DNA of 64,000 nucleotides from Bacteroidales bacterium UBA1309 (GTDB lineage: Bacteria > Bacteroidota > Bacteroidia > Bacteroidales > Dysgonomonadaceae), in NCBI GenBank assembly GCA_002307185.1, contig DBTT01000018.1, forward strand, positions 44,626-108,625, written 5' to 3'. A program made the translations under genes and the position numbers. Positions 34,526 to 44,292 of this stretch are shown piece after piece (position 1 is the stretch's first letter; every line of letters starts with the position of its first letter). A model generated the notes under the pieces. It made no database searches. It saw nothing but the letters and a program-made list of their open reading frames with translations, and had not been told where the DNA came from.

Positions 34526-37500
34526 ATGAAAAGATACAATCTGCTTAACAACATCTTCGGATGGATAGCTTTTGTGATAGCGGCTATCACCTATTTGTTG
34601 ACAATAGAACCCACAGCAAGCTTTTGGGACTGTGGAGAGTTCATCACCTCAAGTTACAAGATGGAGGTTGGCCATCCACCCGGAGCACCTTTCTTTAATC
34701 TGACAGCCAAATTTTTCAGCTTATTTGCTTCAGATGCTTCGCATGTTGCAAAGATGATAAACTCAATGTCTGCGCTATTGAGTGCGGCAACTATTTTGTT
34801 CTTGTTTTGGTCTATTACGCATTTGGCTAAAAAGCTGATTTGTCAGGATGAAACGAAAGAAATCACGCTTGGACAAACCATTGCCATTATTGGCAGCGGC
34901 TTGGTTGGTTCTTTGATATATACATTCTCCGACACCTTCTGGTTCTCTGCCGTGGAGGCCGAAGTTTACGGCTTCTCGTCTATGTTCACAGCTCTCGTTT
35001 TCTGGCTTATACTGAAATGGGAAAGCCATGCAGACAAGCCAAACTCCGACAAATGGATTATATTGATCGCCTACATGGTAGGGTTGTCTATCGGTGTCCA
35101 TTTGCTGAACTTGCTGTGTATTCCCGCAATGGTGTTGGTGTATTATTTCAAGAAAGCCAAAACCGCAGATTTAAAGGGTACTTTGTTGGCATTGCTCGGC
35201 TCATTTGGGTTGATCGTGGTGCTTATGTATGGAATTATTCCTGGGTTCACGAAAGTGGGCGGATGGTTCGAATTGTTCTTTGTAAACGCACTTGGCTTCA
35301 GCTACAATACAGGAGCCTTGATTTACCTGCTCGTTCTTGTCGGCACCATTATATGGAGTCTTTACGAAACAATGCGCAAGAAAATCAACATCGGCAGGAC
35401 AAGAATCTCATTTATCCTCTGCCTCTCGCTGGCAGGTGTGCCGTTTATCGGTTCGAACATCATCCTTTGGATTATTCTGTTTGGTGCTATTGCCGGATAT
35501 ATCTTCACCCGTAAAACTGTTAATCTGAGACTTGTCAACACTTCCGTTTTGAGTTTGATGGTCATATTGATTGGCTTCTCGACCTACGCATTGATCCCCA
35601 TCCGTTCGTCTGCCAATACACCGATGGATCAGAATTCACCGGAAGACGTTTTCACCCTTGCAGAATATTTGAACCGTGAGCAATACGGGGAAACGCCCTT
35701 GTTTTATGGAAAAACATACGCGTCGGATGTCAAGAGAGATGCCCAGGGAAGCCCAATCGTTGCCTCCGAGAAGAAAAAATACGACAAAGTTGTCAAAAAA
35801 TCTCCAAAAGACAAAGACCATTATTTCATTGCTTCTACAAGCGATGAATACGAATATACGAACACTCAACTCTTCCCGAGAATGTATTCCAACGAGCAGA
35901 ATCACCTGAAAGGATACAAAAATTGGGGAGGAGTCACCGACCCTAGTGTGGCTCCTACGTTGATGCAAAATCTTCAATACTTCTTCTCCTACCAGTTGAA
36001 TTTCATGTATTGGAGATATTTCATGTGGAATTTCTCGGGCCGTCAAAATGATAATCAAAACACGGGTGGGATCACGAACGGAAACTGGATTACCGGAATT
36101 CCATTCATCGATGAACATATGTTAGGGCTTGGGCCACAAGACAATCTAGCTCCCGACATCATCAACAAAGGCCACAATACATATTTCATGTTGCCCCTTT
36201 TGTTGGGTATTATAGGAATAATATTCCAGCTCCGAAAGAAAGAACGGGGTGAACAAGGCTTCTGGGTTACGTTTATGCTCTTTTTCATGACGGGTATCGC
36301 TATCGTGATCTACCTCAATCAAAAGCCCTATGAGCCTCGTGAACGTGATTACGCCTATGCCGGTTCGTTCTATGCCTTTTCCATCTGGATTGGGCTTGGT
36401 GTGGCTGGGATCTGGGAGCTTCTGAGCAAGAAAGTGTCCTCTACCGTGGCCGCATCTATTGCGACTATTCTCACGCTCTTGATACCCGTGAGGATGGCAT
36501 CTGAAAACTGGGACGACCACGACCGTTCAGGAAGGTACACCATGCGTGATTTCGGGATGAACTACCTGAGAAGTTGCGAACCCAACGCGATCTTGTTTAC
36601 TAACGGAGACAACGACACGTTCCCATTATGGTATGCTCAGGATGTGGAAGGGTTTCGCACCGATGTTCGTGTTTGTAACCTAAGTTACCTGCAAACAGAC
36701 TGGTATGTGGACCAGATGCGTCGTCAGGCATACAACTCAGCTCCGCTTCCGATCAAATGGGATAAGCAATTTTATATTGGGGACAAAGGTGCTTATGCCT
36801 ATGTTATCACCAAACGGCAAATAGAGGAAGCGTTGCAAAAGAACAATGTGCCTCAGCATGGCAATATCAATGATGTGCAACAATTCAACAATATTGCTGC
36901 CGCTGATGCTGATGGAAACGTGGATATGTGGGGGCAGATGTACGACAAGAATGCCTACAAAGACACGGTGCCGTTGGATAACTTGATGACAAAACTCCGT
37001 AGTTCGGAAACCTATGCGCCGAAAAATCCATTTGGTATTGACAAAGGCTTGATCGTGACAGGCAATCTCGTTTCTTTGAATATCAAACAGGACAAAGTGG
37101 ATTGGAAATCCTTGAACACGCAGCCTACCAAGACGATGTTGATAAACTTGGGCAATAAAAATGTGCTGTACCGCCAAGAATTAATGATATTGGAAATGTT
37201 GGACAACATCAACAATGACAACTGGAAACGTCCGATTTATTTTGCAGTCACAGTTGGCAGCGAGATGTATATGAACATGAAGCAGTTCTTCCAATTGGAA
37301 GGGTTGAGCTATCGCATCACTCCTAACACCTCAAAAACAGGAGTTAATACAGACGTGATGTATGACAACTTGGTCAACAAATTCAAATGGGGAGGTATTG
37401 AGAATCCAAAAGTTTACTTGGATGAAAACAACCTCCGTTCGTGCATCACCTATCGCTACATGTTTGCTCAATTGCTTCAGTCTCTGTTGGCTGAAGGGAA

Positions 37501-38047
37501 ATCCGGCAAAGCATTGACGGCCGTTGACCGTTGCGTTCAAGTGATTCCTCCAACTACCGTGCCGTATGGTGGAGAATCGGTTTTTTTTGCCAGCGTATAT
37601 TACCAGTTAAGAAAACCGGCAAAAGGGGAAGCTATTCTGAATGCTATATCAAACAGGGCAACTAAAAACCTTCAATGGTTCAACCGCTTGAATACCAATC
37701 AAACGGAAATCAGCTCAATTGAAATTTGGGAAAACCTCACAGCTTTGGATCAAGTGGCTGGCGTTTACCAACAATTCGATTTGAAGAAATATCAGGCAGT
37801 CAAAGAGCAACTTTTGGGCTATTCCCAGATTTATTTTTCAAAACGAAATTCTGCTCTCGGCAATTCATTATTGAAATCTATTACAGATGGCTCTATTCAA
37901 GGCTATTACAATGCAAAGGACTCAGCCGTAAAACGGTATGATGAAGCATTTGTAGGAAAAGCAATGCAGTTGATGCAGAGGGTTAGCCCGGAACTCCTTC
38001 GTCAATACCAACAAGGAGCAAACACCAACGGCAGCCAGGAAAGATAA
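34526..38047 (+). CDS. DUF2723 family membrane protein, candidate protein O-glycosyltransferase
   Basis: This 1173-aa protein has about a dozen N-terminal membrane helices and a large soluble C-terminal part. Its N-terminus, with PTASFWDCGEFITSSYKMEVGHPPGAPFF (quoted here in part as ASFWDCGEF and GHPPGAPF), is the DUF2723/TMEM260-like signature; that family is related to protein O-mannosyltransferases. It probably uses a lipid-linked sugar to glycosylate exported proteins, but the donor is unknown. The C-terminal half (about 750-1173) looks helical with TPR-like segments. A terminator follows. Polysaccharide deacetylase and nucleoside kinase genes come next. Confidence 0.85.
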   Translation: MKRYNLLNNIFGWIAFVIAAITYLLTIEPTASFWDCGEFITSSYKMEVGHPPGAPFFNLTAKFFSLFASDASHVAKMINSMSALLSAATILFLFWSITHLAKKLICQDETKEITLGQTIAIIGSGLVGSLIYTFSDTFWFSAVEAEVYGFSSMFTALVFWLILKWESHADKPNSDKWIILIAYMVGLSIGVHLLNLLCIPAMVLVYYFKKAKTADLKGTLLALLGSFGLIVVLMYGIIPGFTKVGGWFELFFVNALGFSYNTGALIYLLVLVGTIIWSLYETMRKKINIGRTRISFILCLSLAGVPFIGSNIILWIILFGAIAGYIFTRKTVNLRLVNTSVLSLMVILIGFSTYALIPIRSSANTPMDQNSPEDVFTLAEYLNREQYGETPLFYGKTYASDVKRDAQGSPIVASEKKKYDKVVKKSPKDKDHYFIASTSDEYEYTNTQLFPRMYSNEQNHLKGYKNWGGVTDPSVAPTLMQNLQYFFSYQLNFMYWRYFMWNFSGRQNDNQNTGGITNGNWITGIPFIDEHMLGLGPQDNLAPDIINKGHNTYFMLPLLLGIIGIIFQLRKKERGEQGFWVTFMLFFMTGIAIVIYLNQKPYEPRERDYAYAGSFYAFSIWIGLGVAGIWELLSKKVSSTVAASIATILTLLIPVRMASENWDDHDRSGRYTMRDFGMNYLRSCEPNAILFTNGDNDTFPLWYAQDVEGFRTDVRVCNLSYLQTDWYVDQMRRQAYNSAPLPIKWDKQFYIGDKGAYAYVITKRQIEEALQKNNVPQHGNINDVQQFNNIAAADADGNVDMWGQMYDKNAYKDTVPLDNLMTKLRSSETYAPKNPFGIDKGLIVTGNLVSLNIKQDKVDWKSLNTQPTKTMLINLGNKNVLYRQELMILEMLDNINNDNWKRPIYFAVTVGSEMYMNMKQFFQLEGLSYRITPNTSKTGVNTDVMYDNLVNKFKWGGIENPKVYLDENNLRSCITYRYMFAQLLQSLLAEGKSGKALTAVDRCVQVIPPTTVPYGGESVFFASVYYQLRKPAKGEAILNAISNRATKNLQWFNRLNTNQTEISSIEIWENLTALDQVAGVYQQFDLKKYQAVKEQLLGYSQIYFSKRNSALGNSLLKSITDGSIQGYYNAKDSAVKRYDEAFVGKAMQLMQRVSPELLRQYQQGANTNGSQER

Positions 38048-38064
38048 AATAATTTAAATAGGAT

Positions 38065-38100
38065 GGTTGCAATTTTCTTGATGAAAATTGCAACCGTTTT
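38065..38100 (+). terminator. Intrinsic terminator after DUF2723 gene
   Basis: The 12-bp perfect stem GGTTGCAATTTT / AAAATTGCAACC has a 7-base loop, then GTTTT. Confidence 0.88.
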
Positions 38101-38129
38101 CATTGACAGCCAAAATAAAATAATATAGA

Positions 38130-38846
38130 ATGCTAATCGAACAGCCACCTCGATTGTACAGGCTTTTGTTCCCAGGGGCACTTTGGAGAATTAGGCCCGA
38201 ATCCGATGACGAAAAAAACGTATATCTGACATTTGATGATGGACCTATTCCTGAAACGACTCCTTGGGTATTGGAATTGTTGGACAAATACAACATCAAG
38301 GCCACCTTTTTCTGCGTTGGTGATAACGTTAGAAAATATCCTGAACTATACCGGATGTTGATCCAGAAAGGACATCATGTCGGCAATCACACATTCAACC
38401 ACATCCAAGGCATCCTTTCGCAGACCGATAGCTTTGTAGAAAATGCCGAAAAAGCTGCAAAGCTCATTCATTCCCCACTTTTCCGACCGCCGCACGGGCA
38501 CATGCGCATTCCCCAAACTTGGGCATTGAGGAAAAATTTCAAAATCGTGATGTGGGATGTTGTCACAAGAGATTACAGCAAGCATGTGAATGCCGACGAT
38601 GTTTTCAATAATGTGAAAAAATATACTCGAAACGGTTCTATCGTTGTTTTCCACGATTCGCTGAAAGCCGAAAAAAACATGATGGAGGCTTTGCCAAAGT
38701 CCATCGAATGGCTAATGAGCGAAGGCTACCAATTCAAGTTGATCGATTACAATCTTGAACGGGTTCTCGAAAAAGAAGGAGTGGAGGATAATGAAACCGC
38801 AGGGACACCCATTCCTGAATTTGTCGTTAATAGAAGGAATTTCTAG
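38130..38846 (+). CDS. Polysaccharide deacetylase family protein
   Basis: This 238-aa NodB-type (carbohydrate esterase 4) protein shows the motif-1 segment VYLTFDDGPIPETT with the catalytic base and metal-binding Asp, motif 2 HHVGNHTFNH, and motif 3 FRPPHGHM. A late WDVVTRDYS and VFHDS complete the set. It removes N- or O-acetyl groups from cell-surface or dietary glycans; no signal peptide is visible, so the site of action is unclear. The nucleoside kinase gene begins 12 bases downstream, which suggests cotranscription. Confidence 0.9.
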   Translation: MLIEQPPRLYRLLFPGALWRIRPESDDEKNVYLTFDDGPIPETTPWVLELLDKYNIKATFFCVGDNVRKYPELYRMLIQKGHHVGNHTFNHIQGILSQTDSFVENAEKAAKLIHSPLFRPPHGHMRIPQTWALRKNFKIVMWDVVTRDYSKHVNADDVFNNVKKYTRNGSIVVFHDSLKAEKNMMEALPKSIEWLMSEGYQFKLIDYNLERVLEKEGVEDNETAGTPIPEFVVNRRNF

Positions 38847-38858
38847 ACTAGGTATTCT

Positions 38859-40526
38859 ATGATTGAGAAAGTGGAAATTTACTGTCAAAATACGAAGCAG
38901 ACACATCTATTCGAAAAAGGGACTTCCCTGAATGAAATATATGAGTCCTTGGACTTGCAATTTCCTTATTTGGTGGTAAGTGCCAAAGTAAACAACAAAA
39001 CCGAATCGCTAAATTATAGAATCTACGGGCCTAAAGCCGTTGAATTTGTTGACATAAGCGACCCCTCAGGAATGAGAACTTATGTTCGCTCCCTCTGCTT
39101 CGTATTGGCAAAATCAGTATATGAAATTCTTCCGAAAGTGCAGATCAACATTGAGCATCCCATTTCCAAAGGATACTATTGCGTGATTGTGGGTAACGAG
39201 CATGTTGAACAGGAAATGGTGGACAAAATCAAGGCCCGGATGCAGGAAATCATCGACAGCAACCATCCGTTTGAGGCTGTGGAAGCCCGTACAGAAAAGG
39301 TGGTGGCTATTTTCCGCAGATACGGATTTGAAGACAAAGCCTTGCTGCTCGAAACCCAGCACGATGTATATTCTAAATATTATCAAATGGATGGCTACGT
39401 GGATTATTTCTACGGTTCGCTGGCTCCATCTTCCGGTTATTTAAGCATTTTCGACCTTCAAAAATACAATGGCGGCTTGCTGCTCCGTATTCCCAACAGA
39501 GAAAGGCCTGTCGAGCTGGAGCCCTTAATCAACCAGGAAAAAATGTCTCTGGTCTATAAAGAGCAGCTCAAACTGCTAAACATTATCGGGTTAAATAATG
39601 TGGGCGACCTCAATAAAGCAAACCGTGAAGGGTATATGTCGGGGGTGATTAATATTTCGGAAGCTTATCAGGAAAAAATCATTGCCAAAACAGCCGAACA
39701 AATAGCCAACAAATTTGACGATGGTGTGCGTATTGTTTTGATTTCGGGTCCATCTTCTTCGGGGAAAACGACCTTTAGGAAACGGCTCGAAGTGCAATTG
39801 TATGTGAATTGCATCAAGCCTGTCGGCATTTCGTTGGACGATTATTTCGTGGACAGAGAGCATACACCTTTGGACGAAAAAGGCAACTACGATTTTGAGT
39901 CCTTGTATGCCATTGACATCCAGCAATTCAATAACGACTTGAATGCCTTGCTAAGTGGAGAAACCATTTCCATACCTACTTTCAATTTCACAACGGGCAG
40001 ACAAGAGCAAAAGGGGAATTTCCTGAAAATGGAAAGTGACAACGTGCTGGTGATAGAAGGCATACATGGCCTCAACCCGTTGCTTACATCGCACATCTCC
40101 GACGAGAAGAAGTTTCTTATCTACGTTTCAGCATTAACAAGTATTTCCTTGGACAACCACAACTGGATTTCCACTACCGACAACCGCTTAATCCGGCGGA
40201 TCGTGCGTGACTACCGCTACCGGGGTTATTCTGCCATAGACACCATTTCTCGTTGGCCGAGCGTCCGGGCAGGAGAAGAAAGGTGGATTTTCCCCTACCA
40301 GGAGAATGCTGATTTGATGTTCAATTCGGCCATGCTTTATGAATTTGCCGCCTTGCGCCACTATGCCGAACCGATTCTTCATGAAGTGCCGAAAGATGCT
40401 CCTGAATATGCCGAAGCTTATCGCTTGCTCCGCTTCCTTTCCTATTTCAATTATGTCAACGACAAACAATTGCCTCCGACTTCTCTCTTGCGAGAATTTA
40501 TGGGGGGAAGTAGTTTCAAATATTAA
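38859..40526 (+). CDS. TGS-domain nucleoside (uridine-type) kinase
   Basis: This 555-aa protein has an N-terminal TGS/ThrRS-like region (about 1-200) with the SAD-like segments. A C-terminal kinase of the uridine kinase/phosphoribulokinase fold starts at about 285, with Walker A ISGPSSSGKTT followed by SLDDYFVDREHTP and VIEGIHGLNP. Such fused kinases are common in Bacteroidales and are annotated as nucleoside kinases. The role of the TGS half is not established. It lies 12 bases after the deacetylase gene. Confidence 0.88.
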   Translation: MIEKVEIYCQNTKQTHLFEKGTSLNEIYESLDLQFPYLVVSAKVNNKTESLNYRIYGPKAVEFVDISDPSGMRTYVRSLCFVLAKSVYEILPKVQINIEHPISKGYYCVIVGNEHVEQEMVDKIKARMQEIIDSNHPFEAVEARTEKVVAIFRRYGFEDKALLLETQHDVYSKYYQMDGYVDYFYGSLAPSSGYLSIFDLQKYNGGLLLRIPNRERPVELEPLINQEKMSLVYKEQLKLLNIIGLNNVGDLNKANREGYMSGVINISEAYQEKIIAKTAEQIANKFDDGVRIVLISGPSSSGKTTFRKRLEVQLYVNCIKPVGISLDDYFVDREHTPLDEKGNYDFESLYAIDIQQFNNDLNALLSGETISIPTFNFTTGRQEQKGNFLKMESDNVLVIEGIHGLNPLLTSHISDEKKFLIYVSALTSISLDNHNWISTTDNRLIRRIVRDYRYRGYSAIDTISRWPSVRAGEERWIFPYQENADLMFNSAMLYEFAALRHYAEPILHEVPKDAPEYAEAYRLLRFLSYFNYVNDKQLPPTSLLREFMGGSSFKY

Positions 40527-40656
40527 TTCTCATATAAGTTCTGAGCCTAAAAAATAGCATAGACACCACAACAATAAGGCATCCGTTACTTCCTATAGGC
40601 TCAATACCTTAGGCAAACTTCTTTTGCCAAGGCAAGCGTAATCCAAATAAAAAATG

Positions 40657-40664
40657 TAACTTTG
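40657..40664 (+). promoter_or_regulatory. Promoter -7 box TAACTTTG of mnmE
   Basis: A perfect TAnnTTTG box, 30 bases before the mnmE start. Confidence 0.5.
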
Positions 40665-40693
40665 GATAGAAATAAATCCATCTATCCAAGGCT

Positions 40694-42085
40694 ATGTCGT
40701 ATCAAAATCACATCATTACCGCCATTTCTACACCTCCGGGCGTAGGAGGTATTGCCGTCATCCGTCTTTCGGGAGAAGGAGCAATTGCCCTTGCCGATCA
40801 GATTTTCCGTTCGCCTTCAAACAAAAAACTGAATGAGCAGAAAGCCAACACGGTGCATTTCGGCTCCATCTGGAAAGGCGACTCAGTCTTAGATGACGTG
40901 CTGGTGACGCTCTTCCGCACGCCTCATTCCTTCACCGGAGAAGACGTGGTGGAAATCGCTTGCCACGGTTCTCTCTACATACAGCAAGGCATCCTTCAGG
41001 AATTGATCTCCAAAGGAGCCTGTTTGGCCAAGCCGGGCGAATTCACCCAGCGTGCTTTCCTGAATGGCAAAATGGACTTGTCGCAGGCAGAAGCTGTGGC
41101 TGACCTAATCGCCTCCAACTCTGCCGCAGCACACCGGATGGCATTGACTCAAATGCGTGGGGGTTTTTCGAATGAACTCATAAAATTGAGGACACATCTC
41201 TTGGATTTTGCTTCGCTCATCGAACTGGAACTCGATTTCAGCGAGGAGGACGTGGAATTTGCCGACCGCACACAATTGAAAGACTTAGCCAAAGAAGTGG
41301 AAGCGGTGATTCGTAAATTGGCCGAATCCTTCAAATATGGCAATGCGCTCAAAAACGGAATTCCAGTCGCCTTGGTGGGCGAAACCAATGTGGGAAAATC
41401 CACATTGCTCAACGTCCTGCTCAATGACGACAAGGCCATCGTCTCCGACATTCATGGCACGACACGTGACGTGATTGAAGACTCGGTGATTATCAACGGG
41501 GTGGAGTTCCGCTTCATCGACACGGCTGGTATCCGCAACACCTCCGACACGGTGGAAAAACTAGGTATCGAACGCACCTTCAAAAAGATAGAACAAGCCG
41601 CCATTGTCCTTTGGCTCGTGGACGGCACACAAGCCACCGAACACATCGAGTGGCTCACCGAACGCATCACCAAGTTGGCAGCCGGCAAAATCATACTCGT
41701 ATTCAACAAAACAGATAAAATATCGGATGAAGAGCTCGAAATACTAAACCAACTCTTCGAACAGTTCGAGGCAGAGCGGGTGTATATTTCTGCCAAGAAA
41801 AAACAAAACATAGAAGTCCTTGAACACGCCTTGCTCAAAGCCGCGCAGCTTCCCGAAATCAATCAATCCGATGTGATTGTCAGCAATATTCGCCACTACG
41901 AGGCTCTCGAAAAAGCCCATGTTGCCATCGAGCGTGTGATCGACGGATTGGAAAATGGCCTTACCAATGACCTTCTTGCCCTCGACATCCGGGATTGCAT
42001 GGGACATTTGGGTGAGATAACGGGACAAATATCGAACGACGAGATATTGGGAAATATTTTCGGGAAATTTTGTATCGGGAAGTAA
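40694..42085 (+). CDS. mnmE: tRNA uridine-5-carboxymethylaminomethyl modification GTPase MnmE
   Basis: This 463-aa GTPase works with MnmG to modify the wobble uridine of several tRNAs. The N-terminal formyl-THF-binding domain (about 1-120) has TPPGVGGIAVIRLSG. The G domain has G1 GETNVGKST, G3 DTAGI and NKTD. The C-terminus ends in the conserved FCIGK, whose Cys is needed for catalysis. Its length matches the family. mnmG is not in the window. A pseudogene patch follows. Confidence 0.96.
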   Translation: MSYQNHIITAISTPPGVGGIAVIRLSGEGAIALADQIFRSPSNKKLNEQKANTVHFGSIWKGDSVLDDVLVTLFRTPHSFTGEDVVEIACHGSLYIQQGILQELISKGACLAKPGEFTQRAFLNGKMDLSQAEAVADLIASNSAAAHRMALTQMRGGFSNELIKLRTHLLDFASLIELELDFSEEDVEFADRTQLKDLAKEVEAVIRKLAESFKYGNALKNGIPVALVGETNVGKSTLLNVLLNDDKAIVSDIHGTTRDVIEDSVIINGVEFRFIDTAGIRNTSDTVEKLGIERTFKKIEQAAIVLWLVDGTQATEHIEWLTERITKLAAGKIILVFNKTDKISDEELEILNQLFEQFEAERVYISAKKKQNIEVLEHALLKAAQLPEINQSDVIVSNIRHYEALEKAHVAIERVIDGLENGLTNDLLALDIRDCMGHLGEITGQISNDEILGNIFGKFCIGK

Positions 42086-42366
42086 TAAACGACTGCCAAC
42101 GACCATCATACATGCTTCCCTCTTCTTTTATTTCTGTTCGCCTTTTGTGTAACAGATAACTTGTTTAAGAACCACATTTCAAAAGCTAAAAGAATAGCTG
42201 TTTTTCCGAACAGGTAATGGGGTAATACCGCATTGGCTATTTTCACTTCCGAAAGCCACCGATAACATTTGTGAAAGCGCAATTGCAATCGAGCTGAAAA
42301 ATAAAGAGGCAATGTTCGCACATAAATACCTCATTTATAGAGTATCGCTTCTCGTTTTTATGTTTC
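42086..42366. other. Gene-free stretch after mnmE
   Basis: No gene is supported in this AT-rich stretch. A frame open on the minus strand at 42106-42321 has no recognisable features. Confidence 0.35.
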
Positions 42367-42398
42367 GCACTTTGATAGTGCAAAAACTGATACTTTTG
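42367..42398 (+). promoter_or_regulatory. Inverted repeat and promoter of the broken ATPase gene
   Basis: The repeat GCACT-TTGAT-AGTGC (42367-42381) is followed by a TACTTTTG -7 box (42391-42398) just 2 bases before the ATG at 42401. The repeat sits at the -33 position, so it would suit an operator. It has survived although the gene is broken. Confidence 0.45.
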
Positions 42399-42400
42399 TG

Positions 42401-42830
42401 ATGGACAAACTATTTGAATATTCCAATAAATTGATTAGGGAAACCGATATATGATGAAATCAACTGGAAAAGTAGGATGATTGGATTAATTAGCCCGAGA
42501 GGTGTCGGAAAAACGACTTTAGTCCCACAATACATCAAGAAAAACTTTAATTCAGTAGAAACCAAATATGTAACCATGGAATATTTTTATTTTGTAGACA
42601 ATCGATTTGCAGACTTGGCTGACACTTTTGTTAAACAAGGTGGCAAATATTTAGTCATAGACGAAATTCACAAATAGAAGAATTGGGTAAAGGAATTAAA
42701 GCTACAAAATCAAACAAAGTTGCTTGCGATAGAAAATATATGATGCTAGATTTTATGATTTAGAGGACATTCTTTCAGTTGGTTATACAGTAAATTTAAA
42801 GGAACATTTCTGTCCACAAATGAACCGAAG
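42401..42830 (+). pseudogene. Broken AAA ATPase (AAA_14/DUF4143 type)
   Basis: A start MDKLFEYSNKLIRETDI stops early. In the next frame comes MIGLISPRGVGKTTLVPQYI with a Walker A motif, then KYLVIDEIHK with Walker B, then another stop. Short matching pieces (KNWVKELK, LEDILSVGY) follow in shifted frames. Intact members of this family are about 370-450 residues, so most of the second half is lost. Confidence 0.8.
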
Positions 42831-42831
42831 T

Positions 42832-43014
42832 AAAACTATAAACAGCTAAGTTGGGATTTACTGCCGAAGCCACAGAGCAGGTAACATAAGGTATTTGTTT
42901 CGGATGTGAGTGAGTCAATTACCTGTCCCGTCACGGAAAACTTTGCGCCATCATTTTGTGGGAGAATCAGTGTAGGCACACTACCATAAGCACCATGAAT
43001 AGCCATTTTTTCAT
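42832..43014 (-). pseudogene. Start of an outer-membrane beta-barrel protein (fragment)
   Basis: On the minus strand a signal peptide MKKWLFMVLMVVCLH runs into a stop. In the next frame come GAKFSVTGQVIDSLTSE and, after another shift, QIPYVTCSVASAVNPNLAVY. This is the start of a carboxypeptidase-regulatory-like domain, as at the N-terminus of TonB-type or outer-membrane beta-barrel proteins. The rest is missing, cut off by the ATPase relic. Confidence 0.6.
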
Positions 43015-43133
43015 CGATTGTGAGATATTGATTCATTATTAAAGGGAAATTTTCAAAAACACCTAGTGTGTTGGTTTTACAGAACACCACAAAGTGGTGC
43101 GATTATTTTTAATAACAAATTTTCTACATTTTT

Positions 43134-44159
43134 TTATCCAAGCAAATTGATTGCTTTTTCTCTGTATTTTTTGAAATTGAAAAGAAATAATCCTCCCAAG
43201 AATAATGTATTTTGCCATTTTCGAGCATGGATCAGTTTGTCCAAGATTTCCCGGTGACGTTTGTGTTTATGAATCAGTTCAGGTATTTTGGGAGAGGCGT
43301 ATCCAGGAGTCAATATCATTTTCGCCACTTCTTCTCCACTCACCAAAGCCTGATAGATACCTTCTCCAGTGAAGGAGGAAAGCAACCCGGCGGCATCTCC
43401 TGTCAAAAAAATATTTCCAAATTCGATCCCCATGAAATCATAATTCATAGGAAAAGCTTCGTATTTGGCATTGGAAATGTCTATTTTTTGTTTTTTGAGC
43501 CATTCATGAAAGTTTTTATGTAACTCTTTGGCCGGAAGCACTTTTTGACTTGCGCCACATCCGATGGAAGCATATTCACGGTGTGGAAAAATCCAAGCAT
43601 ACCAGGCAGAGAAATAATGGGAATCAAAGAAAAATTCAAACTTTTTAATCTCGGTTGTTGGGATAATGTATTGGATTCCCATTCCCTGAGGAGGATTTGT
43701 GAAGCCAAGGTAACGTTTCACAATAGAATTAGAACCATCTGCCCCCACAAGGTAGTCGTATGCAATCTCCTCGTCGCCGAGGATTACAAATTCGGGAGTT
43801 ATTTTATTTACGCGGCAGCCCATCCGTACATCTATATTCGGGAATACTTGTAATTTTTTCAATTGCCACTGGCCAAGTTCTTCCCGGTCGATGGTATAGG
43901 CAAAGTTTTCGTCCCATTGGATGTTTTTGGTCACACCATTCACATGCACAAGCACTTCGTTATACGAATATTCTATTAATTCGTTAGGAATATTGAGGTA
44001 TGCAATGTCTTTTCCTGTAAGTCCTCCTGCACAAACTTTCGGTCCAATTTTCTGATTTTTTTCAACCAGCAAAACACTTTTCCCCGAATTACCGAGTGTT
44101 TCCGCACATTTCAAACCTGCCGGACCAGCACCCACGATTACCACATCATATTTTTTCAT
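43134..44159 (-). CDS. FAD-dependent oxidoreductase, geranylgeranyl reductase family
   Basis: This 341-aa flavoprotein has the N-terminal dinucleotide-binding motif VIVGAGPAGLKCAETL, an ACAGGLTGK-like stretch near residue 43, the middle YLVGADGSNSIVKRYL and the GDAAGLLSSFTGEGIYQAL motif, all typical of the geranylgeranyl reductase family. Members reduce isoprenoid chains or act in quinone or lipid metabolism; the substrate here cannot be told. The gene stands alone on the minus strand. Confidence 0.88.
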   Translation of the reverse strand: MKKYDVVIVGAGPAGLKCAETLGNSGKSVLLVEKNQKIGPKVCAGGLTGKDIAYLNIPNELIEYSYNEVLVHVNGVTKNIQWDENFAYTIDREELGQWQLKKLQVFPNIDVRMGCRVNKITPEFVILGDEEIAYDYLVGADGSNSIVKRYLGFTNPPQGMGIQYIIPTTEIKKFEFFFDSHYFSAWYAWIFPHREYASIGCGASQKVLPAKELHKNFHEWLKKQKIDISNAKYEAFPMNYDFMGIEFGNIFLTGDAAGLLSSFTGEGIYQALVSGEEVAKMILTPGYASPKIPELIHKHKRHREILDKLIHARKWQNTLFLGGLFLFNFKKYREKAINLLG

Positions 44160-44292
44160 ACAAGTTTGCGAAAAATTTAGTCTAGGTTTAGGGCAAAGAT
44201 ATTAAAATCGGAATTGCTAACAAATATTTTAAGAGATAGATCGTTAATTAATTACAGATGCGCTTAACATCTAGTTTGACAAACAAAATACT

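Noticed and set aside
42106..42321. 71-codon minus-strand frame after mnmE
   Set aside because: No recognisable domain, no promoter, and it overlaps an AT-rich gene-free stretch.
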